Shown: positions 16,930 through 25,172 of the stretch, piece by piece
How the letters are laid out: every line of letters begins with the position of its first letter
How positions within the stretch are numbered: the first letter of the stretch is position 1
Origin: Parapedobacter koreensis
Lineage (GTDB): Bacteria; Bacteroidota; Bacteroidia; Sphingobacteriales; Sphingobacteriaceae
Direction of reading: 5' to 3'
Assembly: GCF_900109365.1 (NCBI RefSeq)
Contig: NZ_FNZR01000003.1
Location: forward strand, 434,001-498,000
DNA length: 64,000 nucleotides
Notes under the pieces: generated by a model
What the model was told of the DNA's origin: nothing
What the model saw: the letters and a program-made list of their open reading frames with translations, nothing else
The model's database searches: none
Program-made: the position numbers and the translations under genes

Positions 16930-17561
16930 TCGTGATAGGCGCAGCAGGAGTGGTTGATTGGATAAGGGAATTAGGTATCCAGCTCACGGAAACTCCACTA
17001 TTACATTGGATAGGCGTGGCATGCGGTGTCATCCAGGTGCTGCTGGCCAAAACCAACAATGTGTTGCTCTATCCGTTCGGTATTGCCAGTATCTTGGTTA
17101 CCCTTTACGTGCTGAATGAGGCCGGACTATATGCTGAAATTTTGTTGAACTTATACTACCTGATCATGAGCATCTACGGATGGGCATATTGGGTGAAACG
17201 CAGCGGCGAGGAACCTGTAAAGGCGTCATATGCTTCAAAAAGAGAGCGGCTCATTACCCTGTCGATCGTCTTCCTTGGTTTTCCGGCATTGCATTATGCA
17301 CTAGTCCATTTTACCGATTCCTCGGTGCCGGCATGGGATGCATGGGTAAGCGCCACGGCATGGGCAGGTATGTGGTTGCTGGCCAAGCGCAAGATTGAAA
17401 ATTGGGTCTTGCTTAATATTAGCAATGCGTTTGCTATTCCTTTATTGGTCTACAAAGGACTTCATCTCTACGCACTGCTGACCTTGTTTTTATTTATCGT
17501 GGCGATTTTCGGGTATTTTGAATGGAAGCGGATAATCAATCGGGAGCGAGTGCAAGCATGA
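16926..17561 (+). CDS. pnuC: PnuC-type nicotinamide riboside/vitamin transporter
   Basis: A 211-residue inner-membrane protein with about seven membrane segments and the PnuC pattern: [43 protein letters not shown] and [19 protein letters not shown]. PnuC proteins bring in nicotinamide riboside by facilitated diffusion, although relatives carry thiamine or riboflavin. The reading frame starts at TTG overlapping the mqo TGA (TTGA), or at GTG 16932; there is no ATG. Translational coupling with mqo is likely. A nicotinate phosphoribosyltransferase gene occurs at 42.5 kb, so NAD salvage is represented twice in the window. Confidence 0.9.
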   Translation: MIVIGAAGVVDWIRELGIQLTETPLLHWIGVACGVIQVLLAKTNNVLLYPFGIASILVTLYVLNEAGLYAEILLNLYYLIMSIYGWAYWVKRSGEEPVKASYASKRERLITLSIVFLGFPALHYALVHFTDSSVPAWDAWVSATAWAGMWLLAKRKIENWVLLNISNAFAIPLLVYKGLHLYALLTLFLFIVAIFGYFEWKRIINRERVQA

Positions 17562-18589
17562 TGGCTGCTGAGGTAGCAGCGTTACTCGGCGATCTATCGG
17601 GCCAGGCCGAGGTGGACGGTCGCCTCACGCCCGAGCAATTAGCCATTATTTATGATCGGCGATGGTTTAAATTATTTGTGCCCAAGTGCTACGGTGGGCT
17701 GGAGTTGACCGTACCTGAAGGTGTACGGCTCGAAGAGGAACTGGCGCAGATAGATGGCAGCTTGGGCTGGACGGTCACGCTCTGTGCAGGGGCTAACCTG
17801 TTTGTCGGGTATATCGAGCAATCCGTGGCGGCGACCCTGTTTACCGAGCCCATGGTATGCTTGGGTGGAAGCGGACACGCATCGGGTAAGGCCGTGGTTG
17901 AAAACGGCGGTTTCCGCGTGTCTGGAACGTGGCGTTATGCCACTGGCGCACCGCATCTCACCCATTTCACGGCAAACTGTATCCTTGAACGACACGGCGA
18001 AACGTGGGTGGACGAAGAGGGCAATCCCATCATCAAGTCGTTTTTCTTTGCCAAAGAAGATGTCCGGGTCGTTGAAGATTGGAATACGCTTGGGCTGAAA
18101 GCCACAGCCAGCCATTCGTTTGAAGTGGACAATGTCTGGGTAGCTAATACCCATGCCTTTATCATTGCACCCGAACAGGCTACATTGGCCCATCCGATAT
18201 ACCACTATCCATTCTTACAATTTGCGGAGGCTACGCTGGCGGCCAACACCCTGGGTATGGCGCGCCATTTCGTGGCGTGCACCGCTGCACAGGGAAAGGC
18301 CGCTTTATATGATTTGGCGGAAACCGCACAGCAGCAAATAATGCAGGTGAAGGAATCATTTTACCGGGCGGTGGATGCTTCATGGGATGAATTGCTGAGT
18401 ATCGGGAGTATATCGCCGGAGACGCTCCTGGCGGTAAGCAATCAAAGCCGCGTCCTGGCCCATGTGTGCCGGGAGCAGGTAATGGCCTTATACCCACATG
18501 CAGGATTGGCGGCCGCGGACACGGCCACCGAAATCAACAGGGTATGGCGCGATATCTTCACGGCGAGCCAGCATAGCCTCCTCCGTTAG
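17558..18589 (+). CDS. Acyl-CoA dehydrogenase-like flavoprotein
   Basis: A 343-residue member of the acyl-CoA dehydrogenase fold. The N-terminal helical domain is followed by FVPKCYGGLEL, LGWTVTLCAGANLFVGY, a middle beta domain (GTWRYATGAPHLTHFTANCIL) and LGLKATASHSFEVDNVWV, then the C-terminal helical bundle. The ending WRDIFTASQHSLLR is reminiscent of the flavin-dependent monooxygenase branch (DszC/HpaB-like) rather than true acyl-CoA dehydrogenases, and the canonical catalytic Glu is not obvious. ATG at 17558 overlaps the pnuC stop as ATGA with GGGAG upstream; ATG at 17522 is an alternative. Substrate unknown. Operon position with mqo and pnuC gives little functional hint. Confidence 0.75.
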   Translation: MMAAEVAALLGDLSGQAEVDGRLTPEQLAIIYDRRWFKLFVPKCYGGLELTVPEGVRLEEELAQIDGSLGWTVTLCAGANLFVGYIEQSVAATLFTEPMVCLGGSGHASGKAVVENGGFRVSGTWRYATGAPHLTHFTANCILERHGETWVDEEGNPIIKSFFFAKEDVRVVEDWNTLGLKATASHSFEVDNVWVANTHAFIIAPEQATLAHPIYHYPFLQFAEATLAANTLGMARHFVACTAAQGKAALYDLAETAQQQIMQVKESFYRAVDASWDELLSIGSISPETLLAVSNQSRVLAHVCREQVMALYPHAGLAAADTATEINRVWRDIFTASQHSLLR

Positions 18590-19065
18590 TCGGCTACACA
18601 ATCCACGGGCTCGTAGGCCACCGAAAAACCGCTGGTATCCCGTGTGACTTGCCTGCCGGTCTGTGTATCTACCGTCAATGGTTTTTGCATCAGCCTTCCA
18701 TCCTGGAGGGTAAATACCACCCGAAGTGTATCCTGCATGCCTTCTTGCGTGAATGTCCATACTAAATCGATCGCGCCATTTTCCAATTTGCCCAGTACTG
18801 TACCGCGTCTTGCATCTTTTTCGTATGGGATGGTATTATAAATGCCACTCACCGTCGATCCCCTGATGACTAACTGCACATAGGAGGAATCTTGTTGCTG
18901 TGTACCTTCCGTACGCAGGAAACAATATTTTTGCTCTTGGTCTTCGGGTAAATTATCCGCTTGCGATAAGGTGTCATTGGCTGCTGCTGTCTCGCTTCGA
19001 TTGCCGCTTTGGCACGCAGTGCACAAGGCAAAACAAGCTATACATAGGTAAGTATGTGTATTCAT
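18586..19065 (-). CDS. Putative lipoprotein of unknown function
   Basis: A 159-residue protein with a short lipoprotein signal (MNTHTYLCIACFALCTACQSG; the lipid-modified Cys is probably the one in TAC). The mature part begins with a low-complexity linker and then a compact beta-rich domain (VQLVIRGSTVSGIYNTIPYEKDARRG, GAIDLVWTFTQEGMQDTL). Similar small lipoproteins are common in Bacteroidota and uncharacterised. It is convergent with the acyl-CoA-dehydrogenase-like gene, and the two stop codons overlap by four bases. A TACCTTTG promoter box lies 70 bases upstream. Confidence 0.72.
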   Translation of the reverse strand: MNTHTYLCIACFALCTACQSGNRSETAAANDTLSQADNLPEDQEQKYCFLRTEGTQQQDSSYVQLVIRGSTVSGIYNTIPYEKDARRGTVLGKLENGAIDLVWTFTQEGMQDTLRVVFTLQDGRLMQKPLTVDTQTGRQVTRDTSGFSVAYEPVDCVAD

Positions 19066-19134
19066 CTCGATCTGAACTAACGATTTGAACGATTAACAAT
19101 TTGCAGGCTTGATTGTTTATGCCGTTATTTGCAA

Positions 19135-19142
19135 CAAAGGTA
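19135..19142 (-). promoter_or_regulatory. TAnnTTTG box of the lipoprotein gene
   Basis: The minus strand reads TACCTTTG, ending 69 bases before the ATG at 19065. It implies a leader of about 60 bases. Confidence 0.45.
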
Positions 19143-19306
19143 ATTGGCTAACCCCAATGGATCGGAAATCAATCATATTGCAATACTGGCGGTTTGCCGC
19201 TGAAACAGAAAGATGGTACCCGCCTTATGCGGATGCACTTATCCTTATCCGGAAGCTTAAAGGGGCATGGCCGTCGCATCGGAGCTTTTTGTAAACAAGT
19301 ATAAGG

Positions 19307-20110
19307 ATGGTTACGTTTGCCAATGCCAAAATCAATATCGGGCTGCAGGTGCTCAACCGCCGCGACGATGGATACCATAACCTCGAAACGGTTTTTTATC
19401 CATTGAAAATCTATGATATACTGGAAGTGGTGGAAGCCTCAGAAACGCGATTTATTGCTTCCGGTTTGCCCATTCCCGGCGATAGTAATAACAACTTATG
19501 TCTGAAGGCCTACCAGCTGCTTCAAGCAGCCTATGATTTGCCGCCCGTGGCTATTTATTTGCATAAAACCATCCCCATCGGGGCAGGGCTTGGCGGTGGA
19601 TCGGCAGATGCTGCTTTTCTATTGAAGCTGCTGAATTCAACTTTCGGACTTGGCCTCGATGAATTACAGTTAATAGCCTATGCGCGTCAGTTGGGGGCCG
19701 ACTGTGCGTTTTTTATCCGTAATACACCGGTACTGGCCACCGGAATCGGTGATGTCTTTCAAGAGGTAGCGATCGATTTATCCGCCTACCAGTTGGTACT
19801 GGTCAAGCCCGACGTGCATGTGTCCACGGGCGAGGCCTACCGAACGGTGACCCTGCATCCGGAGGGCAGGCAACTGGCAGCGTCCATTGTTCGTCCGGTA
19901 GCGACGTGGCGGGACACCATCTTCAATGATTTTGAGCCGGGCATCTTTGCTGCGCATCCGGAAATCGGAGTACTTAAAAATCTTTTGTATGAAAAGGGGG
20001 CCATGTATGCCTCCATGAGCGGCAGCGGTTCTTCGGTATATGGACTGTTCAGCGAATCGGTGCGGCTGCCGGAGCTGGATGCGTTGGGCCAGGTATTTTA
20101 CATGGATTGA
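19307..20110 (+). CDS. ispE: 4-diphosphocytidyl-2-C-methyl-D-erythritol kinase
   Basis: A 267-residue GHMP-family kinase of the MEP isoprenoid pathway. It phosphorylates CDP-methylerythritol at the 2-hydroxyl using ATP. The sequence has the N-terminal ANAKINIGLQVLNRRDDGYHNLET substrate motif (its catalytic Lys and His are conserved), the GHMP ATP loop PIGAGLGGGSADAA, and the C-terminal SMSGSGSSVYGLF motif. Length is typical. It is followed 14 bases later by a YdeI-like gene with a strong ribosome-binding site. Confidence 0.96.
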   Translation: MVTFANAKINIGLQVLNRRDDGYHNLETVFYPLKIYDILEVVEASETRFIASGLPIPGDSNNNLCLKAYQLLQAAYDLPPVAIYLHKTIPIGAGLGGGSADAAFLLKLLNSTFGLGLDELQLIAYARQLGADCAFFIRNTPVLATGIGDVFQEVAIDLSAYQLVLVKPDVHVSTGEAYRTVTLHPEGRQLAASIVRPVATWRDTIFNDFEPGIFAAHPEIGVLKNLLYEKGAMYASMSGSGSSVYGLFSESVRLPELDALGQVFYMD

Positions 20111-20124
20111 AAGGAGGTAGGGCG

Positions 20125-20649
20125 ATGGTCGAATTTCAAGCGGAAATCATCCGATCGGAAACCCAGGGAGCAGCCATGGTCGGCTGGGCTTACATCGATG
20201 TGCCGCAAGGGATTGCCGACCGACTGAAACCCGGCTACCGACAGGTCTACCGTGTGCGTGGTGAAATAGACGGACATCCCTTCTCGGGACTTTCCTTGAT
20301 GCCCAAAGGAGCGGGTGACTATATTTTGGCTATCAATAGCGGTATGCGAAAAGTGTTGGAGAAGGGAGTGGGAGATACGTTGTCCCTCCGGCTGGAGGAA
20401 GACCACGAATTTGTCATTGAAATACCGGAAGACCTGGAAATTTGCCTGCTGGATGATGCGGAGGACTTGTTGGGGCGCTTCATGGGCCTGCCTAAATCGC
20501 ACCGTAACTATTTCATCAACCACATCAACGGGGCCAAGACGGAGCCGACACGTACCAAGCGCATCGCCATGACCGTAGAAGCCATGGCGATGGGACTGGA
20601 TTTCGGTGCCATGATTAGGCTGGATAAAGCGAGGCGTCGCAACGAATGA
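20125..20649 (+). CDS. DUF1905 / YdeI-OmpD-associated family protein
   Basis: A 174-residue soluble protein. The N-terminal DUF1905 beta-barrel-like domain runs from residue 1 to about 90 (MVEFQAEIIRSETQGAAMVGWAYIDVP, VRGEIDGHPFSGLSLMPKGAGDYILAI). The C-terminal YdeI/OmdA-like helical segment reads LLGRFMGLPKSHRNYFINHINGAKTEPTRTKRI. The ATG at 20125 is fixed by AAGGAGGT seven bases upstream, one of the few canonical Shine-Dalgarno sites here. Function is not established for the family. It appears co-transcribed with ispE. Confidence 0.85.
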   Translation: MVEFQAEIIRSETQGAAMVGWAYIDVPQGIADRLKPGYRQVYRVRGEIDGHPFSGLSLMPKGAGDYILAINSGMRKVLEKGVGDTLSLRLEEDHEFVIEIPEDLEICLLDDAEDLLGRFMGLPKSHRNYFINHINGAKTEPTRTKRIAMTVEAMAMGLDFGAMIRLDKARRRNE

Positions 20650-20651
20650 TC

Positions 20652-21281
20652 TTAGTGATCATGTTCATCTTCATGGTCGTGGTCGCCTTCCACGACGTGG
20701 ACTTCCACCTTGAGGTCGAGGTCGTTCTCGCCGCCGAATTGCGTATAGTTAGGATTGTTCCAATCGTCAGCCGTAATGTTGGACTTCACACCTTCATTTA
20801 GGTGTCGCAGGATAACGTTAAAGACGAAGCTCTCAGAGGTTTTAAGCACATGTAAATAGCCAGTGACACCTACTTGCACGTTATCCGGATCGGCATACTG
20901 GTAGTCCAGCACGCCTTCAGGAGCACCCAAGAAAAATAATTGGTGAATATGGGCTTCTTCTATAAATTCCTGCTGGCTTTCCCTGCCTGCAAAATCATAG
21001 GCCTTAAGTTCAAGCCGATAGGTTTTGCCAACATCCAGATGTAGGTGGGCACCCACTGGAGGTAAGCCCGCTTCGTCAAATTCAACTTCCACAATTTCGG
21101 GATTTTCGATGTCATCGGCGTGGTCGCCATGCCATTCCACTTCGGTGAATGTAAGCTTTGCTCCGCCAATTTCTTCCTGTGGGATTTCGGGATCGGGATC
21201 GTCCTTGCTGCAAGAAGATAAAAATGCCAGAAATCCCAGTGATAGGAGGGCGAAGGAGAAATTTTTGAATTGCTTTTTCAT
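20652..21281 (-). CDS. Lipoprotein with His/Asp-rich tail, partner of the TonB receptor
   Basis: A 209-residue lipoprotein (MKKQFKNFSFALLSLGFLAFLSSCS; lipid Cys in LSSC). The mature protein is beta-rich and unusually acidic, contains HGDHADD near its N-terminus and ends in a His/Asp/Glu tail (GDHDHEDEHDH), a classic metal-chelating composition. It lies 58 bases downstream of the TonB-dependent receptor on the same strand, so the two probably act together at the cell surface, perhaps in zinc capture. This function is inference from composition and neighbour. The start at 21281 is chosen so the signal peptide begins at MKKQ. Confidence 0.75.
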   Translation of the reverse strand: MKKQFKNFSFALLSLGFLAFLSSCSKDDPDPEIPQEEIGGAKLTFTEVEWHGDHADDIENPEIVEVEFDEAGLPPVGAHLHLDVGKTYRLELKAYDFAGRESQQEFIEEAHIHQLFFLGAPEGVLDYQYADPDNVQVGVTGYLHVLKTSESFVFNVILRHLNEGVKSNITADDWNNPNYTQFGGENDLDLKVEVHVVEGDHDHEDEHDH

Positions 21282-21339
21282 ACAATAATTAAATTTAGTT
21301 AAACAGTTATTCATAGTTATTCATAGCCGAGCTGTTCCG

Positions 21340-23664
21340 TCAAAATGAATACGACAATCGGATGCCGATCTCGCGGCCTAAATTGTGGCTGTAATAGCGG
21401 AACCTATTCATGTATTCCCGGTATGGGGTATTGAGTGCATTATTGACGGAAACACCTACGTCCAGTTGGTGAGCACCCACGGCAAGTTTGCTACCTGCGT
21501 ATAATGCGAACAGGTGGTAGGCAGGGGGTGGTGGTGCATAGTCGGTATTGGGTTCGTATCGTTTTTGTTGCAATACCCATCGATGCTCGAATGTGATGTA
21601 TGTCTCCGTAGTGCGTTTGCTGGTCAATGGCACCTGCCAACGCAGGCGGTGGTTGAATCGATCCGCTGGGATGTAGGGCAGGAATACGTCATTGCTGATA
21701 TCACGCGCCCGGATAATTGACGCACTGAGCTGGTATTCCAGATCATGGGAAAGCTGGTATTTCGTCGAGAGATCTGCGCCGAAGAATGTGGCATCGGTCT
21801 GCTCGTACCGGAATACCGGAAAGGTACCCCGGATGGTCTGTAAGAATTCACCGGGCGACGGCTGTGCGTAGATGTAATCCTGTACATACTGGCCATAGAG
21901 GTCGAGGTCGATAGCCACTGAACCCCGTGTGTAGGAAGGACTAACCACCCACTTATAGCCGTGTTCGCTATTCAATTGGGCGTCTCCAATTTCGTAGAGT
22001 GCCGCACCATGGTGAAGGCCATTGCTGTATAATTCATTGGCATTCGGTGCGCGCCACGCTAAGCCGATGTTGCTGCGCAGTTGCCAAGTGTTACCGGGAC
22101 GCCAGACACCGCCAAAGGATCCGCTGACATTGTGGAAATCGCGCTGTCCACCATATAGGTTTTGGTATCGGTCAAATCCGGCGGCATCGAACGTTCTAAA
22201 GTCGTAACGAATGCCCAATTCCCACTCGTGGGTGTTTTCAATGAGCCGTTGGATAGCAAAAGCCCCGGCGGTGAAACTGTCATAATTCGGAATAAGGGGG
22301 GTGTTCAGCGTGCCGGGGACATTGTTGTTGACCTGCAGTGTGAGGTTGGTGCCCGCCTGCGTCCGCCACTTGCCATACAACGGTGTCTGGTACGTAGCGT
22401 CAAGCGTCTGTGTGGTGAGTACCATATCCAGCATGGGCAGTGCATCGCGGCCCGCGCGGCGGATATCATATTCCTGGCGATGATTGCGCTGGATGCCATA
22501 TTGCACATCCAGGCTACCGCCACTTGCCTGATCCCTGTGCCATTTCAGCTTACCCAAATCATGCGTGACGCGCTGGCGTGGGGCATTGATACCATAGGCA
22601 AATGGATACGTCTCAAAGGGTTCTCCGGCTTCTATACGAGCTTGTATGTCTGCAATGGTGCCTACGTGGGCGCCGGTGAAAATGCCGAGTGACGTGTGGA
22701 AACGGCTGTAATAAGCGTCAAAAGCCGAATGGGTATGGCTATAGCGCACTGCTGCCGACGCGTTATACTCAGCTACTCCCGTATTGCCCAAATAGTAGTC
22801 GGCCGTGCTGACATTGCCGCTTCTTTTGGCCGTACCTTGTACCCGCCAAGCCAGGCCGGTGATGCCTTTGACGCCGGATTGCAGCATGCCGGAGAGCACC
22901 CCACCCCGCCCATTGGCTTGGTAGATGGCATTCAGTTCGCCCGACAGGTGGGGATCGATAGGCAACGGGGGTGGGGATGTAATAATCACCCCGCCAATCG
23001 CGTCGGCACCGTAGCGTACGCCCTCCGCGCCTTTTATCAGCTTGAAATCCTTGGCAATGAACGGATCGATTTCAGGTGCATGCTCGCTGCCCCACTGCTG
23101 CCCCTCTTGCCGGACACCATTATTGAGGATGAGGATACGGTTGCCGTGCATGCCATTGATGACAGGCTTGGCGATGGTCGTACCAGTCTGCAGCATGCTC
23201 ACGCCGGGTAATGTACTGAAAATGTCTGCCAACGTTTTGCCCTGTACTTGCGCGACTTGCTCGCGGGAAACCGTTCTCACGGGATTTGCTGTGCTGACAG
23301 TCTGCTGGTGTCCTACTACGTTGACATCGTGCAATACAATATGGCCGTGGTGGAGTGCGAGGGTAAGCGTTTCATCGGTGTCAAGCAGCAGCGGTATGGA
23401 CAGGCTATCGAAGCCGACGCTTGTGGCTGTCAGGACGTAGTGTATATCTTGGCAAAGCTGGGAAAACCGAAAATAACCGTGGCCATCCGAAATGATTTGG
23501 TGTCCGCCGGGATGGGCTTTGATAGTGACTCCGGCTAAAGGAAGTTGTGTGTCGCTGTCGACGACCCTTCCCCTGATAGTTAGTGTGCAATTTTCCGTCT
23601 GGGCATATACCGATGATAGGAATAAAGAAAACAATATCGTAGTAAATATTTTTTGTATTCGCAT
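21340..23664 (-). CDS. TonB-dependent receptor, ZnuD-like
   Basis: A 774-residue outer-membrane receptor. Signal peptide (MRIQKIFTTILFSLFLSSVYAQ) and a carboxypeptidase-regulatory-like domain (residues 27-105) come first. The plug then shows the segment ITKPVINGMHG-like (AKPVINGMHGNRILILNNGVRQE), then EHAPEIDPFIA and GAEGVRYGADAIGGVI. This plug pattern resembles Neisseria ZnuD, a zinc receptor, more than siderophore receptors. A beta-barrel follows, ending GREIGIRLSYSF with the terminal Phe needed for assembly. The His-rich lipoprotein downstream and the dyad-rich promoter region upstream fit metal uptake controlled by a Fur-family protein, but the ligand is not proven. Confidence 0.88.
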   Translation of the reverse strand: MRIQKIFTTILFSLFLSSVYAQTENCTLTIRGRVVDSDTQLPLAGVTIKAHPGGHQIISDGHGYFRFSQLCQDIHYVLTATSVGFDSLSIPLLLDTDETLTLALHHGHIVLHDVNVVGHQQTVSTANPVRTVSREQVAQVQGKTLADIFSTLPGVSMLQTGTTIAKPVINGMHGNRILILNNGVRQEGQQWGSEHAPEIDPFIAKDFKLIKGAEGVRYGADAIGGVIITSPPPLPIDPHLSGELNAIYQANGRGGVLSGMLQSGVKGITGLAWRVQGTAKRSGNVSTADYYLGNTGVAEYNASAAVRYSHTHSAFDAYYSRFHTSLGIFTGAHVGTIADIQARIEAGEPFETYPFAYGINAPRQRVTHDLGKLKWHRDQASGGSLDVQYGIQRNHRQEYDIRRAGRDALPMLDMVLTTQTLDATYQTPLYGKWRTQAGTNLTLQVNNNVPGTLNTPLIPNYDSFTAGAFAIQRLIENTHEWELGIRYDFRTFDAAGFDRYQNLYGGQRDFHNVSGSFGGVWRPGNTWQLRSNIGLAWRAPNANELYSNGLHHGAALYEIGDAQLNSEHGYKWVVSPSYTRGSVAIDLDLYGQYVQDYIYAQPSPGEFLQTIRGTFPVFRYEQTDATFFGADLSTKYQLSHDLEYQLSASIIRARDISNDVFLPYIPADRFNHRLRWQVPLTSKRTTETYITFEHRWVLQQKRYEPNTDYAPPPPAYHLFALYAGSKLAVGAHQLDVGVSVNNALNTPYREYMNRFRYYSHNLGREIGIRLSYSF

Positions 23665-23686
23665 CCGTGTTGCATTATCAACGGGT

Positions 23687-23730
23687 CAAAAATACAACAT
23701 TGTTGCTTTAATAAGCAAATTAAATGCAAC
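23687..23730 (-). promoter_or_regulatory. Promoter with overlapping dyads upstream of the ZnuD-like receptor
   Basis: On the minus strand, TATTTTTG (23687-23694) is an exact TAnnTTTG box. Immediately upstream are CAAC-ATT-GTTG (23695-23705), TTGCTT-TAAT-AAGCAA (23703-23718) and an outer GTTGC/GCAAC pair reaching 23730. The dyads cover the -33 region, as a repressor operator would. A Zur-like regulator is the natural guess, but no motif match is claimed. Confidence 0.5.
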
Positions 23731-23890
23731 TTAATTTCGTCTTTGGTGATCGGTGGTGGGTGATTCAAGCCATTGCTCCTCAACTGGATCCGGCGGGCTT
23801 CGCTGCCGTCTCCTAGGTTTCGTCCGCAACGGCTTGAGTCAGTGGGTTGTTGGGGGCGACGATAGGTAGTCTCTGACCAGTGGTAGCGGA

Positions 23891-24784
23891 TTACGATCGG
23901 GGATGATATTGCGTAATGACGGAATGCAGGTATTCACGGTCGACATGCGTATAAATTTCGGTGGTGGTGATGCTTTCATGACCCAGCATTTCCTGTACAG
24001 CGCGGAGATCGGCACCGCCTTCCACCAAATGGCTGGCGAAGGAATGGCGGAAGGTGTGGGGGCTGATTTTCTTATTCAACCCGATGGCTTTGGCCAATTC
24101 CTTAATGATGATGAAGATCATAACACGGGTCAGTGGATCGCCCCTTCGGTTGAGGAACACGAAATCGGCACTGCCCGGTTTGATTTTCTGGTGCACCCGT
24201 ACTTCCTCCAGGTAGATGCGGAGGTATTTGATGGCCTGGCTGCCAATAGGGACGAGGCGTTCTTTGTTTCCCTTGCCGATGACTTTGATAAATTCAACAT
24301 CGAGAAACAGGTTAGAAACCTTCAGGCCGACCAGCTCGCTGACCCGCAGGCCGCAGCCATAGAGGACTTCCAGCATCGCTTTGTTCCGCATGCCTTCGGG
24401 CGTGGATAAGTCGATAGCGGCAATGAGGTTGTCTATCTCCATGATGTTGAGCACATCGGGAATCTTACGCCCGAGCCGTGGAGCCTGGATCAATGCCGTC
24501 GGATTTTCGATGAGCCCATGTTCGAGGCTCATGAACAGGTAGAAGGTCTTAATGCCCGACAGGATGCGTGCCTGACTATAGGCAGATAACCCGAAACCGT
24601 TGATCCACACTAAGAAATCTTGCAGGTTTTTTGGCGTGATGGTATCCGGTGGAATGTCCTGTGGCTCGGCAAACTGGCGTAGCTTGGTGACGTCGTCGTG
24701 GTAAGCCTCCACGGTATTGGCCGACATGGCCCGCTCCAACTGGAGGTAGTGTTTAAAGTCGTTAATGGCGTGTTTCCAGTCCAT
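23891..24784 (-). CDS. xerD: Site-specific tyrosine recombinase XerD
   Basis: A 297-residue recombinase of usual XerD length. The N-terminal SAM-like core-binding domain (residues 1-100, FKHYLQLERAMSANTVEAYHDDV) precedes the catalytic domain. The catalytic residues are visible: Arg in YGCGLRVSELVGL, His-x-x-Arg in HTFRHSFASHL, His in LGHESITTTEIY and the Tyr nucleophile in IYTHVD. With XerC it resolves chromosome dimers at dif. Nothing around it suggests an integron or prophage, so it is the housekeeping enzyme. Its own promoter is not clear. Confidence 0.95.
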   Translation of the reverse strand: MDWKHAINDFKHYLQLERAMSANTVEAYHDDVTKLRQFAEPQDIPPDTITPKNLQDFLVWINGFGLSAYSQARILSGIKTFYLFMSLEHGLIENPTALIQAPRLGRKIPDVLNIMEIDNLIAAIDLSTPEGMRNKAMLEVLYGCGLRVSELVGLKVSNLFLDVEFIKVIGKGNKERLVPIGSQAIKYLRIYLEEVRVHQKIKPGSADFVFLNRRGDPLTRVMIFIIIKELAKAIGLNKKISPHTFRHSFASHLVEGGADLRAVQEMLGHESITTTEIYTHVDREYLHSVITQYHPRS

Positions 24785-24808
24785 GATCGCCTGCCTGGAA
24801 AGAAGATG

Positions 24809-25090
24809 CTATTTGTTTAAATAAAGCAAAATGAACCCGAATGTTGCAGCGACTTGTCCAATCCAGAAAATGAACATCCGTTTGATTAATTCTGCTTTTG
24901 TACTGGCTATCGCTGTTCGCAAATCGCCTTTCAACTCGGAGAGATCTTCGCGAGTCGCCAATGTTTTCGTCTTATCTTCGACCTCTTCCTTGATCTTTTC
25001 CTCAATATATGTTGTTAGGTTTTCAGCTGACTCCTTTCCCAATTTATTGGAAAGCAATGAATATAGCTTTGTAATGGTAATCGTACTCAT
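24809..25090 (-). CDS. Small coiled-coil protein with C-terminal membrane anchor
   Basis: A 93-residue protein (MSTITITKLYSLLSNKLGKESAENL...) with a strongly charged coiled coil (TTYIEEKIKEEVEDKTKTLATREDLSELKGDL) and one C-terminal membrane segment (FIFWIGQVAATFGFILLYL). This is the arrangement of the DUF1640/CCDC90-like group. Longer forms with starts further upstream, as far as 25366, would run back over the MscS gene start and are not convincing. It sits 24 bases before xerD and is divergent from MscS. Function unknown. Confidence 0.65.
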   Translation of the reverse strand: MSTITITKLYSLLSNKLGKESAENLTTYIEEKIKEEVEDKTKTLATREDLSELKGDLRTAIASTKAELIKRMFIFWIGQVAATFGFILLYLNK

Positions 25091-25172
25091 TCTATAATCA
25101 ATTTGAACAAATTTCGGGAAAAATCCAGTGATATGCAAATTCATTCTGAATTGATTGTTAATTTTACACCCC

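Noticed and set aside
19109-19294. A 61-codon plus-strand frame before ispE
   Set aside because: No ribosome-binding site, no family features, and it overlaps the promoter of the divergent lipoprotein gene.
23891-24784. XerD as the integrase of a mobile element
   Set aside because: No attachment-site repeats, phage or transfer genes nearby; length and motifs fit the housekeeping recombinase.
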